64,000 bases of DNA from Coniella vitis (lineage: Eukaryota > Ascomycota > Sordariomycetes > Diaporthales > Schizoparmaceae), in NCBI GenBank assembly GCA_011317545.1, contig WUJK01000002.1, positions 2,108,001-2,172,000 of the forward strand. The letters run 5' to 3'. Shown in pieces: positions 42,292 through 56,351 of the stretch. Both the position numbers and the translations under genes were made by a program. How positions within the stretch are numbered: position 1 is the stretch's first letter; the number at the start of each line of letters is the position of its first letter. Under the pieces are notes generated by a model that searched no databases, had not been told where the DNA came from, and saw only the letters and a list, made by a program, of their open reading frames with translations.

Positions 42292-45200
42292 TTATTCATC
42301 ACACAATATCTTTTTAGCAGTGTCGGTGCTGCCGACGGAAGCATTGGTGCCTCGCCGTCGCGGCTTGAATGTGTGTTTTGGAGAATCCGTAGTTGCCACC
42401 GATTTCTTGGAACGACGTCCCATCACCAGGCCCTCGTCTTCACTGTCGCTATCGTCTCCATCGTGGACGGAGCGCGAAGCAAGTGGGGTTGCACTAGCCG
42501 TTGACATGCTCACCCTATCGGCTTCGAGGTCGTCGACATGGACTGCAGTCTCGTCGGCGTCGCCGAACGCAACATTCTCGAGGGGGTATTCGGCAAACGA
42601 AGCTTTTTCCAACGTGGCTTTGCCAATAGAACCGGGTATCTTGGAAACCGTTGTTCTGTGGAATGAAGACGGATCGCCCATGAAGTCTCCCTCCGGATCC
42701 GCAGAGACGGAAGATGCTCCACTAAGCAACGCAGGCAGAGACGGATCCGATTGAAAAACAGCTTCCGTCAGATCCTTCTGCGAGGCAGATGTCGTGTAGC
42801 TGACTGGCGAAGTGACGACACTAGGGCTTGTCCAGGGTGTGGCCATGGTATCGCCAGAGGCTGAATTGGAGGATGACTTGGCGCTACCAGTATTCTCCCG
42901 GGAGGATGCGTGACTGGCCAAGAAGCTTTCGTCGTCGGGAGAAGGGGGGCACGGCACTTTCGCGGCATCAATCTCAACTGGAGGTTGCAAGTCCTGTTGC
43001 TGCTGCTGAACTCGCTCCTCGTGTTCGAGAATCTCGCGGCGGCGCTGATCAAGCTTTGCACGCTCAAAGGTCTCGGGTGATGAAGTGTTGTAATTGCGAG
43101 GCGGAGGAGTCTTGCCCTCCAGTTCCTTGACTCGGTGGGCTGTCACTGGTCTTTCCTCAATCTTGACCACTGTCTGGAATTTATCCAGCATGGGCTCGGA
43201 CTTGTGTGAGATACCCTGGTAGGACGTGATTGCCTGCGTCGAGAAAAAGTGCGGTGACGGCAAGGGATTTTCAACCGCGCTCTTGGCGAGCTCGCGCGAT
43301 TGTATGTGCCGCAGACCTCGAGGCTGTTCGAAGCTGCCTGGCGCCACAAACTTGCTAACGCCCACTTTGGGCTCAGCTCGCTTGTCGTGAGAGTTGAAGA
43401 CCAGACCTCGGTCCACTGATTGTGACCTGACCGATTCGTCAGGGGAGGCTTTGATATCACGTCCAAGCCGGTAGAGACCGAGTGACCGATCTTCAGCGTC
43501 CTCGAGTGCGGGGGTCGTAGGAGCAGTCCGTGCCTCCATGATGTTGTTGTGCAGGGCTAGGGAAGCGTTCGAGATGGACTGGGATTGTCTGTGTCGACGA
43601 GGAACTTCGTACCGCGAGGCAGTGGGGGTGTGACGGTCTGCACCATCCTCGTTGGCGTTCAGATCCCGAGTGACGTCGAGAGCTTGACGGGGTGACAGGC
43701 TGAAGATTGCTGTCGGGAGAGTTGGAGCCGAGGCATCATCTACGGGCGGCGTTACGCCTGGGCTAGCGGTCACGCTGTATGTCAACGGGTGATCTCTCTG
43801 CTGGAAATGGTGCGGGTCCCTCGGGGGAAGGAAGTAGTCGCTGCTGTCTCCGCGCAAGCTCTTCCTCCGGAATTCACGGAAGTGTGGTGTAACTGGGGTG
43901 AGGGCGGGGCTCTCTCCTACCGAGCTGGCCGCGCTGCTGGTGGCTCTCCTGCGTGACATCTCGTCTGTCCGATCCGTGGAACGACTGTGAATGAACTTGC
44001 CAATCTTCTTGACCGTAGACCTCGCCCGTTCTAAAAAGGTAAGTGGCACGACCGCATCGTGGAGGTCCTTGTCTGTAAGCTGGATCTTGCGGCCCTCCGT
44101 CTGGCGAAACGGGTCTGTGTCATCGATCCAACCGATCTGATTGGCCATGTCCTGCAGCACCCAGGGGTGTTGCTTGATGTCACGCAGCTCAATCCGCTTC
44201 CGGGGATCTTTGATGAGCATTTTCTCCAAGAGGTCGCGGAGGTTCTCGTCAACTTCTTCGTATACGAGCATGTTGTCGTCGCGGTACGGAGCCCGCACGC
44301 CCATCTTGGAAAAGGCCAAGGCCTTGGGGGATGTCGCGGGGTCGACTGGCCGCAGACGCCGCTTGGGAATGTACACCTTTTCCGTGGCAATCTTGCGGAA
44401 CATCTGAAACTCGTCCTCGGCCAAGAAGGGAATCCTGGCAAATATCATGCAGTAGAGGGTCACGCCGAGAGACCAAATGTCAATCTTCTCCGAGACCTTG
44501 GGGGGCGGGCCACTGTCGAGATCGGTATAGCAGAGTTCAGGAGCAAAAAAGGCGGGCGTGCCAACAGTCTTGGAGAGTTCGAGCTCGTCATCAAAGTCCT
44601 GCGCTTCGGATTCAGAAACGGTATCATCAGGCTCCGATTCGCGCATGGGTCTGCCAAAGTATGACACGCCAAAGTCTGAAATCTTGACGCTGTGCTCCTT
44701 GGTCCAAAGTAGATTGGCAGGCTTGATGTCCCTGTGGACGATGCCCTGGTAATGGAGGTACTGGAGACCCAAAACGACGTCCCGGAAGGCTCGTCTCGCT
44801 TCCTCCATAGTGAAGCAAGGCACGTACGAGAAGTCATCGGCGTACGGGTCGTGCGAGTGCGTGTTGAAGTCGATGGACGACATGTGCGAAATGATGGAGT
44901 CGGCCATGCTGGGTGAGCGCTGTCGGAATGGCAAATCGTCGTACGCTCCGTACATGGTTCCGTCGATTGCACTAAACTGAGTGACGGTGCCAAAGTTACC
45001 AGGTGTTACATCGTCCTCATCGTCCTCGTCGTCCTCGTGATAGTCAGTGGGTGAAGTCTCGGCGTCTCGGCCAGTCATGGACTTCAGGGAGTGCACCCTG
45101 GACGGAGGCTGCGAAGAGAAGGCTGGCATCGGAGGATAGGGCGAGCCTGCCTGGGAGGCCCAGGCAGCCTCGGCGTCGGACGCACTGGTGTCGTAGGATC

Positions 45201-46338
45201 GCGATGCGTCGTCGGGGCCAAATTCCAGGCTCCAAGGCCCAGTTTGCGAGCCATTCTTTTCGGCAGCTCGAGCTCTCTTCATTTCCTTGAGGTTGTATTT
45301 GTGCTCGAGATTGGCAATGTAGGCTTCTTCTTCCTCGGTGAGCTCCTCGCCTCTCATTTCCCGCTCAATGCGGCGGCGCTCAAAAGCACAAATGTGAGGA
45401 AGGCCCTTCTTTCGCCAGACAACCTCACCGCACTCGACGTGTTCGAGACACAAGTAGATCTTCTTGTAGTCGGGGTCGTCAATGACTTCGAGCAAGGCGA
45501 CGACGTTGGGGTGTCGAATCTTTTTGAGGATGGCAATCTCCCTCTTGGTCTTTTCGAAAGGAGACACATTCTGCGTGATTCTACCCAGTCGGCGTTTCTT
45601 GGAGAAGCGGGGCACGATCTTGATGGCCACATTTTGGTTCGTGTCGAGATCGCGGGCTAGTTTGACCTTGCCGTGAACCCCACGGCCTATCTCCTCAATC
45701 ACCTCGTAGTGGTTGATGATCTTTCGACCGGTTGTGAAGTCTCTGTCTACATTGGCAACGTGTGTCCTAACCACACAAAGGGTACGGGTTAGCAAGGCCA
45801 TTCGATGCTGCCTATTGCGGTCTGCTGTGGGGGAAAAGCATGCACAGCAGGATTGTAGCGAATTGTATCCCACAGTTGTGTGTATGGTGAGCTGCAAACG
45901 AACGGCAGCCACACAGACAACAGGGGGAATCGACCTTTCGAGCTTCTTGTAGCCATGGCCAAAATGATGGTCGGGGGGGGGGGGCGGGGGAGGGTAGAAG
46001 GGGCAAGCGCCCTCTAACCCCCCAAAGGAGGAAGCACAACGGACCCCGAAAGTCGCGCAAAGGTGATGATGAACTTACTCTCGCACTTTGTGAGTCGTCT
46101 GCAGCGGATGCAGAAAGGGACTGTTTTGGACGGCGGGGGTGGTGTTTTCCGACACAGACTGCGAGGATGGCAGCGACATGGCAGCCCGCGAATTGTTGAC
46201 GGGGCTGAAGAGGCCTGGGGAAGAGGCGGGCGTGCTGTTTGCAGTTCGCGAGGGCGGATGGGGTGGCTGGAGGGTGTTGATGTGAGCGGGAGCACGGTTA
46301 GCAGCAGAGGTGCTGTCGGGCGTCGGCCGAGACTCCAT
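42292..46338 (-). CDS. Ser/Thr protein kinase of the Ssp1/CaMKK type
   Basis: Exon 1 is 46338-46079 and exon 2 is 45766-42292, joined by a phase-2 intron of 312 nt (GTAAGT...GGTTAG), giving 1244 aa. The junction reads TTHKVRETHVANVDRDF, matching the conserved lead-in of fungal CaMKK-like kinases. The kinase domain starts near Y107: glycine loop IGRGVHGKVK, catalytic lysine K136 in VAIK, H431-R432-D433 in HRDIKPANLL, DFGVSYFG, and the activation-loop Thr in KTVGTPAFFAPE (T490). About 190 polar, acidic residues are inserted between the hinge (EHVECGEVVW) and helix D/E (MEEARRAFRDVV). About 600 Ser/Pro-rich residues follow the kinase. Members (S. pombe Ssp1, Aspergillus CmkC, yeast Sak1/Tos3/Elm1 relatives) phosphorylate the activation loop of AMPK/Snf1 or CaM kinases in stress, growth and mitotic control. 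Exact ortholog not fixed. Confidence 0.88.
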
Positions 46339-47150
46339 CGTGCTGCCGTGGCGGTGGAGTCCAGATGGAAAGCTGCTGAAGCGCGTGGGACGATGTGGTG
46401 GTCGTGACTGTGGGTGTGGTGAAGCGGTCGCGGCGCGGCGACATAGTGAGAAGGGGGTCGCAAGAGGCTCGACAGAAGCCAGCGCACGCGGTTTCGAGAG
46501 ACCAGAGGGTCGGCGGGCGGCCAAGAAAGGACGAGAGGGGTGGAGACAATGGAAGAAGAAAGGGCAGGCGTAGAAGAGGACAGACAAAAGAGAGGAGGTC
46601 TCAAGGCCAAGTCTCTAATCTGCCATCACCACCAGTCCTGATGCATCACAGGAGAGGCGTTGTCTGTCGGTGTGCTCGCTGTGATTGTGTGGTCTCGACA
46701 ACAAAAGAGGCAATCAACGAGGCGGCGTAGGACGGGTCTGGTCAAGTTGAGCAGAGGGAAGGCAACAGCAGAGGAGGATGGAATGGGATTGAGGCTGTTG
46801 TTCGAGGTCGTTGGGGTCGAGGTGGTCGGTCTGTCTGCGGTCGTGGGCGTGGGCGTGGCCGTAAGTGGTCGATAAGGCGTCGAGGTTCGAATTGCAGGTG
46901 GGCGACCCAGCAAGGTCGGCAGGGTAGGCGGGCAGCAGTGAGCAGTGGCTTGCTGGCGGGTGCGGGTGGGAGAGAGCGGAGGGGTCCAAGGGAATTGGTG
47001 GCCGTTTTGTTCAACCATGAATCGGAAGCCAAGACCCAGGGGAGGGGAGGAGGGGGGCGCCAAGCACCAAGTTGCTCAGGCCCTGTTGCACGGCAGGTAC
47101 TTGACGTACAGCTTGGGTAGCCCAGTACCGGACACGCAGTCCTCGCTACA

Positions 47151-47885
47151 AGTATACATAGTACTTGTTTGCTGGACTGCTGACTGCCTAGTAGAATGTG
47201 CATAGTACAGCGGGCCTTGGCACCCAGCCCAGCCCAGCCCTAGCCCAGCCTTTGCCCAGCCCAGGCCACAGCAAGCACACTGGCCCATCGTGCAGCTCTG
47301 CATAGGGCGCTTGTCCGTCCTGCGTCGTGCTATGTAGTACATACTAGTACATCGTAGTTAGTGTGCATTGGGAGAGACACCAAGACCGGTGTTTGGGCGA
47401 TGGGGGAGCTGGGTGGTGAACAACAGTACCACAGTACATGGCGCGGTACGTTCTGGCTCTTGGTGCTGGGCCGCTGCAGCCCTGAAGAAAAGCAGGGCAG
47501 GGCCAAGTGTCGGGTACTGAGTGCTATGTACTATGTACCATCACAGTTACTGTGGCCTGCTGCAGCAAGGGGGCGGGCAGGGTGGGCTCCAGCACGGGCC
47601 ATGCCCCAGAGGCCTTCCGTACCAGTGCCATTTGCAGGCCAAAAGAATTTAGAAAGGTGCAATTTGCAAGTCTGGTCCATTTCCATGCCGGGATCTACTA
47701 TGCCCAATAGCAGCCATTTTTATGCAAACATTCATGCGAAAATACTCAAAGCACCGTTTGTCTTCTTTCTGTCCGTTTGGCCCCTTCAACTGGTTAAACG
47801 TTGGGCGAATCGGCAAGTCTGTTCTTGGACAGTACATTGGGAGACTACACCTAGTACATAGCGAGGCTAGGGACAGAGTACTATG
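47151..47885. repeat. Cluster of TACATAGTA-type motifs
   Basis: Motif copies at 47157, 47201, 47529, 47696 and 47879 (CATAGTA or TACTATG), plus related GCTATGTAGTACATACTAGT sequence at about 47330-47349. They alternate orientation and are not in a fixed period. Confidence 0.7.
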
Positions 47886-48410
47886 TAGTCTGTTCTGGGG
47901 TGCTTCAGTGGGTACCTGGTCCAATCGTGATGAATGCACGACAGTGGAGATGGTGCGGCAACCAAACCACCCTTTCAAAGGCAGGGCCACGCCGCCGTTG
48001 CGCCGTCTTTGCCATTCACTCGTTGAAAACAACGGTGGGATCTTGATCTTTTTCTTGTATGCCTTCTCCAGCACCGGCACCGGCACCGGCACAAGCCCTC
48101 TTTTCCCGGGCGAGGGAAATAAAAGAGAGGGGAAAGTGTTGGTTTGGCTGGACAACAAGGAAGAGCAAAGTTGAGAAGAGGCCGGTACGGACGACAGTGA
48201 GCCTCATGATCAAACAACGGCTATTGTTTTATTTTCTTTTAGTCACCAGAACTCATTTTGGCACTTGGACAATACTGCGTAGGGCCGCACAGGCACACAA
48301 CATCTTCAGCGAAAAGCCAGGAGCACTTTTGCGTGGGAGAAACAGACAGAGGGAGAAGAAGAAGAAGAAGAAGAAGAGAGAGAGGTCGTCGTCGCACTAT
48401 GTGTACTACC

Positions 48411-49380
48411 ATACATACATAGTAGTAGTGAGGCAGGAATATGATCTCTATACAGTACATAGTACAAGCGGAACTAGAAAAATAGTAAGCCAAGGAAAAA
48501 AGAGAAGGGGAAGCAAAAAAGGGCTCGTGACTGCATAGTAGTACACACACTGCTATCTCTGCCAATACTATATACTATAGCAGCCACAGAAACATCGACA
48601 GTACGATGAATCCAAGGCTCGACGAACTGCCTGTTGGTAGATTTGACCAGACCAGCAGCCCTTATTGCTATGTACAATCCAAAGTACTATATACAGTACA
48701 AAAGAGCCTGCTGCTGGCTGCCACATCTACAGGGATCATGGGGCGAGCCGCTTATCGTAGTGGGGCAGCCCCAAGCCCCACTCTGATTGGGCACAGCGCG
48801 CCAAGTGCTCACTGCTCTGCTTTTTTTTTGGTGCGTGCATGAAGATTAAGTGGGTCGCCTAGGGAACTTCATCTACATAGTATGGACGTACTGGCACATG
48901 TACTTTGTATATTCTTTTTTCTGTACCCGTGTACTATGTATACGCTACGAGGTACAACAGGATGTACGCAGTACAGTGCAGTGCACCATCAATGCAGCAT
49001 CAATAGGCCAAAACAAAAGGAAGGGGAGAGAAAAGCAAAGGAGGCTCTCGCAGAACAACAGAGGTGGGTGGGAGCCCGCCAAAAAGCACGGCAAAAGGGC
49101 TGAACCAGATTCGAAGATGAGGCCCGAATACTGTGCTCTGGTACACGCCCCATGTACCGTATTACTAAGTACTGTCCAAGGTACTATAGTACTATGCAAG
49201 GTATCTGGTATCTGCACTCGACAAAAGTTGCTCGCTTGGCGGGGGATGGTGACGCAGGGCTGGCCTGATTCTGCAATGTCCCAGGGCAAGCAAGCCTGGT
49301 GTGGGGGGACGGAATGTTCACAGACCGACATGTCATTCTGAGAGGAGAAGTAATGAGCAGTTCCCAGCTGGAGTACTATG
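48411..49380. repeat. Dense cluster of TACATAGTA-type motifs
   Basis: Seven exact CATAGTA/TACTATG copies (48418, 48458, 48534, 48876, 48932, 49190, 49374) lie within 1 kb, with variants such as GTACTATAGTACTATG at about 49181 and TACTATATACAGTAC at about 48685. Confidence 0.7.
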
Positions 49381-51139
49381 TAATGGACTCTCTTCAAGAC
49401 ACCTCAAAATGAAGACGACCATGCTCTGGCATTGGTGTGACTCTGTATGTCTGGGCCCTGCCAGATCGCATTCGATCGTCTGGCTAGCTAGGAAGTACTC
49501 CTGTCCATCTACAGTAGAACCAAGGAAAAAACGTTGGGCGACCAGTCTCACTTCTCTCTGGTTGGCGAACAAGGGATTAAATGAGCCGGTGCCGTCCATA
49601 TTATGATAGATAGCAGCAGTGCTGCTGACGGCGATGGTTGGTCAAAAGAAGTGCACCGTACACAGATTGCTTTTCTGCTTGTCCTTTTTCTGATTTGCGT
49701 TCACGAAAAAAAGAAAAAAAAAAGGTTCCAAAACACATAATATGATTGTTCATGCAACTGAAATGCTACATAGCCCTGTACTGATAAACACCTTCTCGGA
49801 CAAACAATGCCAACCTCCAACGGGGTTCCGGCAAACAAAACATACGCACTTCTCGAGGCGCGCGACTCGGTTTCAAAGTCCTCACCGGAAACGACCAAAA
49901 GCAGAAGAAAAAAGAGGCTAGACAGTAAGTAGACAAAGAAAGACGCACAATCTTATCATCATCATGAGAGAAAGAAGCCCCAGCCGATGCCTACCGCCTC
50001 CTTGTGTGCTGTGCCCCGGTGGTCCGTTTTCTTTCCCTCCCCCCATCGGCTTGGCAGTTGAGGCGGTGCGAATCGAGTCAGCCGCGGTGCCATCGTCTCT
50101 TTTTCTCTCATGTACGTACACGGTTACATGATGGCGGTCACACAATGCCCAGCATATATATGTGAGGCTATCGTAAGTATAATGGGGAGTCAATACAGAG
50201 CACCATCGCAGAATAGCCCTGGCCGGCTCAACCACAAACAAGCAAAAGGACAGGGCGACAGCAAGCGGAAATACCATGTACACGGTGCTCACTAGTACGG
50301 GATACCACAGCACAGCCAAGTACAAGGGAAAATGAGCGCACAGGGGGACTCCACGATGGTGGCGACACTATGACGGAACATCTCCCGCTCTCGCAGACCA
50401 TGTAAGCGCGTACCATCATAGGATAAGATAAAAATTTGAAGCGATGATCAAGAGGGTTGCCTTGTACGTCTTGGCGGCTCACCACGTCCCGCGACAAAAG
50501 ACTGCTCCACCTCTCGAAAGCAAAAAAGCGGGCTGGGGCCCCAACGTGCCCCCAGAAGAAGGAGGGGGGAGAGGTGGGCGGTGGACGGGGCCGCGATGAT
50601 CTTTATTCTTGTTTCTGACTATACAAGTACACGGTAACAAATGGGAAGTGACAGCGAAGTCCACAGGGTATGTGGATGAGAATTACTACCATGTATAGAA
50701 GTGCAGAGCGGTAGCCAGCACAAAAAGAAAAGAAGAAAAAGCAAGCACGTGAGGGTTGTTGAATCGTAGCGTGGACCTCCCTCCAGGAACCGATGGACGT
50801 GCCGCATCTGGCTTACCATCAGAGTCAAACAACCATTAGCAGGAGGTTGGAAGACACCAGGATGAACTTTATCAACGGCCCGCTAGAGGTATATGTGCGT
50901 AGTAATGCGTGCTATAGGGATTACGTGCCTGGATTGCTCCTATGTGATCGATCGAAAAGCAACGCTCCTGACGGTGGCATCATAGAAAAGCCACAGTCAG
51001 CTCACTACTGAGTAGATACTTGAGCATTCAGTCATAGGCAATATACACAGTATGCATGCTTGGGCCGCCTGCATCACAGCGTCAACGACTTGGCCGTGGG
51101 CCCAACAGTTATCCAAGACCCCAACTTCAAGCCATCCAT

Positions 51140-51900
51140 CATAGTATACATACTTGTAGATGGGCCCATACGACGTACCCGTGGATAATAACGTATGGGC
51201 TATTGCAGCTCCCAGCCGGCCCATTCTTTGCTACATAATAGTAAATCACATCTCATCTTTCCATCGCCATCGCTCGCTCCACTTTGACTGCTGCTCTTCC
51301 CCTGGTTCTCCTCTCTGCATGATGCTTTCTTTGCTGGCTGTGTAGCATGTATGTATACCCATACTATAGTAGTAGTAGCACTCGATCTACAGCGCCTTAT
51401 GAATGGGCATGGGGCAGCCTCTTGTTAGCGAGTTCCTTGTTATTGCCAAATCAAATGCCCGGAACTCGCTTACATCCCCAACCCTTTTTTCGTAGTAGGC
51501 TGTCAGATCTCTGTTAGATCGCAGAAGCACCATAGTATTCAACAGTACTATGTATCTATGGACGACCTGTGCCAAAATGTTATCTACCGCAGTACTGTTT
51601 CACCCCTTTCCCCGGCCCCAAAGGGGGTGTGAGCGGAAAGAGACCAATTCATCAGCCCTTTTCCTGCGACCAGAAAGCCAAAGAACACCCTGTAAAGTAA
51701 TAGTACTACTACTACTCCTGGGACATACACAGTAGTACTACATAGTATGTACGTGGCAGCAAACAGCAGCCAGCAGCCAGCAGCCAGCTATCGTCCCGGC
51801 TCCGGCTCCCGAACAACCCTCAGACAATCTCCCTGCGGCGGTCCCCCCATCCGAAATTGTCTGCATAGTACTTTTTCCAATCATTCTCAACTACATAGTA
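51140..51900. repeat. Cluster of TACATAGTA-type motifs
   Basis: Six exact copies at 51140, 51531, 51546, 51741, 51864 and 51894. The copies at 51531 and 51546 are inverted and separated by 8 nt. Confidence 0.65.
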
Positions 51901-52732
51901 TAACAAAGAAAGAAAGAACAGAGCTGCCATTTGCTGCCCTGCAACTAATAAGCTGGGCTAAGAACTCAAAAACCGCGGTGTGTGTTTAATGAGTGGCTGA
52001 CTCGAACACACACACACACACGCATCCTCTCTCATTGGAACCACCCTGCATGTGCAAAGCGCTATTGTCTGTATGTGAGGATTGCATGCGTAGGCCCGAC
52101 TAGCTAGACAAATACCGTCGTCGTGAGATACAGACCGGGTCATACTACTGTGTATGTCAGAGCCGACGGACGCGTTGATACCCAAAAAAAAGAGTGTGGG
52201 CAGGATCCGTGGAGAGGAAGAAGAAGGAAGAAGGGGGAAAGGGGGAACCAAGAAAAGAAAGAAAGAAACAAAGCTTGAGCATCTATCCTGCCGAGTGACG
52301 AAATTGCACGTTTCCCCTGCCTTATTATTTCTTTTTTTTTTTTTCCCATTCTTGTGTCTCTTTGTCAGTGTAGTGTCACATCATCTCGGTAGCCTTTTCC
52401 GAACTACCTACTATAGTACAGATAGATACTTTGGGGGCGACGCTGATCCATGAGGCTATCTGAAACGTCCCATGCTTTTTTGTTTTGCCAAAAAATAAAA
52501 AAGCCGACTACTAGAGTATGCTATGATAGTATATAGTACACGCATACTATCTACATATGGCGAGGATACAGCACAAGCACTGACAGTAAGTTGAAGGATT
52601 GCAACAGATATTGGAAATAGACGCCCACATCCACACCAAAGTAGCTAGCTGGTAGTCGAAACGGGCGTCCGCTCCCCGGCCACATGGAGCCCAAAAGAAG
52701 AGGCCGAAAGTACGTTTGTCTTGTCGTCGACG

Positions 52733-52759
52733 GTCAGTCAGTCAGTCAGTCAGTCAGTC
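52733..52759 (+). repeat. (GTCA)n tetranucleotide microsatellite
   Basis: About 6.5 uninterrupted GTCA units. Confidence 0.95.
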
Positions 52760-54409
52760 CCGTCGGCTGCTCGCCACGATAGCACCAGCGGCACCACTTT
52801 CACCCAAGCCCATGGCGCCAATGCAGCCCAACGGACGCCCAAGAACGCCCAACGTTGAACCAGTCCCGATGAAAAAAAGAAAAAAGGCGACTGAAGGCGA
52901 GAAATTCACCACGGCCCGGGCCAGACACACACGCCCTTCCCCCCAGAGGCAGGTCTCTGTGAGCGCCAAAGAAAGGATCGTGAGATCGGCGGCCTGTCTG
53001 GCAAATGGGCGACCAAGACCATGTCCTAAGGAGGGGGCTGGAAGTCTCGTTCTGGGCTGGTCTGGTCTCTATACTAGAGAATACTACTGCTACAATGCAC
53101 TATATGGAGTCACGAAAGGGTGTGGGTACACTTTACAATCAAAATGAGAAGCACGGCTAACTTGTGAGTGGCCCAGAACGGTCCGGTCGGTTCTCTTGGG
53201 GTGGCACAAGACAACAAGAACAAACCCACTCTCACGATGGCCTCCATTTGCATCATACATAGTACTCTGGCTTCTCGTTCCCCGCGCCGGAATGCCCCAT
53301 TCGGCGTGACAGAGAACCAGCCCATGTCCCGAGGAGAAAGCAGAGCCGAGAAACGAGCCATTCAGAACGTGCAGGGAGCGCGGCCTGGTGCATACTTTTG
53401 CCATAGTTACATACAGTAACCCAATGCCAACCCAGCTTTTTACTACATAATAGCAGTACTAGTACACCGTACTTACATGCGAAGGCTGCAAGAACCAACC
53501 CCTTGCCACTTTTCCCTTTTCCCCTCCAGCAAGTTTCGAGTTTTTTTTTGGCTTGCTGGCTAGAATGAAGCCATCGTGAAGCCTTGGCGCCCGCTTCTTC
53601 TTTCCCAGCTGGGTAAGCGGGCGGTTTCGTTGGCTGGAGAGAGCCCAGGGGCTTCTTGGTCTCTTGCGTGACTTTGGACCGGGCGTCTGGGGGAAAAACA
53701 GAAAACAAAGACTCAATGGATTGTTCCATGCGGAACATTGCAGCTTGGTGGCCACCCCCTCGGAGAAAGGGCACCCAGTCAATCTCGATACAATGTTGTT
53801 GTTGTTGCTGTTGCTGTCGTTGTTGTTCTTGTTGTTCTTCAAGGTCGTTGGTGTTATTGCCTCGCTGGTCATGTAGTGTTGTGTACAAATAAATACTCTA
53901 TCCTGTATGCTGATTTGCTGCGATGGTTCTTGAGGGGTGACCGATGGCTTGACCGGCCCGCAGGAAGAAACAAAAAAAAAAAAAAAAAAGGTAGAATAAA
54001 GTTACGCAAGCGAGAAGATGGCCTGTCCCGTCGAAACCCCCCCGCCCTTCCACATTGGGCTTCACGATACCTTCTCTTCCGTCATGCGAGTATGAAGGGT
54101 GTTGCTCACACCGCTACTGATCCTTTCCACCGCCGCCCCCCCCTCGGCTTCTTCCATATTTTCCACTTTGTCTAGCAGAGTCTGTGTACACATGCCACGA
54201 GTCATTTCATGCCTTTTTGTGATCCAACATATCGGTGCACCGTGGCGAATCTTGAAGCCCCAATCTAACAAGCTTCGCCAGAAGACCCAAGTGCCGCTCC
54301 CATCATAGTCCAAAGTCAAAAGAGCTTGTTTGATAGCTCACCTTTCCAGCACCGAGACGGGTGATGTATTCCAGCCAAGCAGAGTCATCCGCCCCATGCT
54401 GGTTTGTAC

Positions 54410-54631
54410 TACTATGTACTATCACAATACTATGGTAGTCATACATACACAGCCAAGCCACTCATGGCTGAGATGCTGCATCTTCCCGTTGTCATTTGGG
54501 GAGCATTTTGCTGTCAAGTCACTTTTTCTGCATTATTCCACCATACTATGTATATATGAGCTGTACTATCACTATGTCTACATAGTACTGTTGCACTGAT
54601 GCCCCGCTTGAGGTTATACAACTTTTGGTCG

Positions 54632-54668
<37 letters not shown>

Positions 54669-54784
54669 ACCACACGGTGTTCCATTAACTTATTACTTGT
54701 CATTGCTTGAGTGGCTTTGAGATCTGTGCCGTTCTTTTTTCTTTTGTGCGTGCGCGTCCTTTTGACGGTGTGTATTACATAGTA
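54410..54784. repeat. Cluster of TACATAGTA-type motifs
   Basis: Five exact copies (54410, 54428, 54544, 54581, 54778) in 375 nt, in both orientations, flanking a CTG microsatellite. Confidence 0.65.
54634..54668 (+). repeat. (CTG)11 microsatellite
   Basis: An uninterrupted CTG tract in the gene-free interval. Confidence 0.95.
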
Positions 54785-56349
54785 TGAGCATGTACATTTG
54801 CACACTAGGTCTTACTCTCTCACAACCTTCTCATCCCGGTCACAGAGGGGGGGATGGGAGAGAAAAAAAAGAAGGGGAAGAAAAAGGAAAAACAAAAAGA
54901 CCCCTAATAAAATAAGGCAGACTTTGTAGGCTAAGTGCCGCAACCTCTGTTATGGTTCACAGTCGCATGATGGGGGGGGGGGGAAGCCACTCGTTCGTTG
55001 CTGAGACCCCGTGTTGAGAGGGTGCAACGGGGGCTTGGGATTCCGATCCCAATCAACACCTCTGTGGAATACAAATATCAATACTGTGGTACTATCATCG
55101 TAGCAGTGCTATGAGGAAGGCTCTCCGTCACCCTTCCCACCCAAGAACGTGTCATACAATAGAGCGAGCGTCTTGAGCATGTGATCCGCGGGGGAGGAAG
55201 AAAAGAAGAAAAAACCACCAAAAAAAAAAAGAAGAAGGGTCAATCATTGAGCAAGGCGATATTTTTGAGGGCGCTGCCAGTGGTTCGTGTCTTTTTTTTC
55301 TTCTTTCTTTTCTTTCTTCTTTTCTCTCTTTCTTTTTTTCCCCTCTCGCTTGCGCTGCTATACATGGTACATACTATGACTATGTAGTGAATACCGGATA
55401 CTTTGGTACGTGGTCAATAGCTCGATGCTTTTTCCTTTCCTGTGCATAGATAGTATCGCCGCTGTCACTTTTTTTTCTTTTTTCTTTTTCTTTCTTTTTT
55501 TTTTTTATAGGGACCACGCACACGGTTTCAGCCGCCCCCCTCCCCCCCTTCACAAGATAAAAGAAGAAAGGAAAAAATATGATTTGTTCCCCCCATTGTG
55601 GCCCAACACAAGCATTCTATTATGCCGAGCTTGTTTGATTTTTCCTCGAGGGCGTCTGTTTGGGGGGGGAGCCCAAGCCAAGGCCGTTGAAAGCCGTTCG
55701 TTCGCCCGTTGGCTTCTGGGCTTGTTTCTTGATAACTTTGTACCCAGAGCAAACACAGAGCTCACCAAAAGGGAAAAAAAGCAGTCTTCATAAATGATGG
55801 GTGTATTCAATATCCATCGATCCATCCACCCACCCAAACCAACCAACCATCGATCTTAGCCTCTCTCTCATCCACCATTGGCCATCAAACAAGCCCCCCC
55901 CCCCGTCCTAGGGGAAGTAGATCCACCAGGATTCCTACGCAACGCGGTTTACATAGTACTAGGCTCCTCCCCCGTACCTAATAAAGCGTTGCCGTGTGAT
56001 GGAAGGAAGAAAAGTGACGAGAAATGGCCCCATGCACCCCGTATTCTTACAGTCACAGTGGAGACCCATCTTTTCCCTTTTTTGCTCTCCACAAACAACA
56101 ACACGCAGCAGCAGCAGCAGCAGCGGCAGCAATCTGGGGCCCCAGACCCCACTGCTTTGCAGCACACGAGCGAGCGCAAAGGCGGGGGGGGGGGAGAGTT
56201 GCTTCACTATGTAGAGAGTAGAGTATACAGAGTAAGCCTGAAATGGGTTGTTTGCATGAGACGTACCTGACTATGTCTTGAGAGGTACATATATGGGAAC
56301 CATCTCGAATACCATGCAAGGAAACCGCTCTCTATGATATATATAATAT

Positions 56350-56351
<2 letters not shown>

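Noticed and set aside
42292..45912. Kinase start at the end of the uninterrupted frame, without the upstream exon
   Set aside because: Splicing to 46079-46338 restores the conserved THKVRETHVANVDRD lead-in, and the donor and acceptor are canonical.
46870..46900. tRNA B-box-like GGTTCGAATTG
   Set aside because: No matching A box or cloverleaf upstream; it lies in the kinase upstream region.
47223..47270. Telomere-like CCCTAG repeat
   Set aside because: Only one CCCTAGCC unit occurs among CCCAGC units; this is a local GC-rich tandem, not telomeric DNA.
53253..53888. 211-codon minus-strand frame as a gene
   Set aside because: It reads through a CAA/CTG repeat and homopolymers, with no domain, splice structure or plausible fungal composition.
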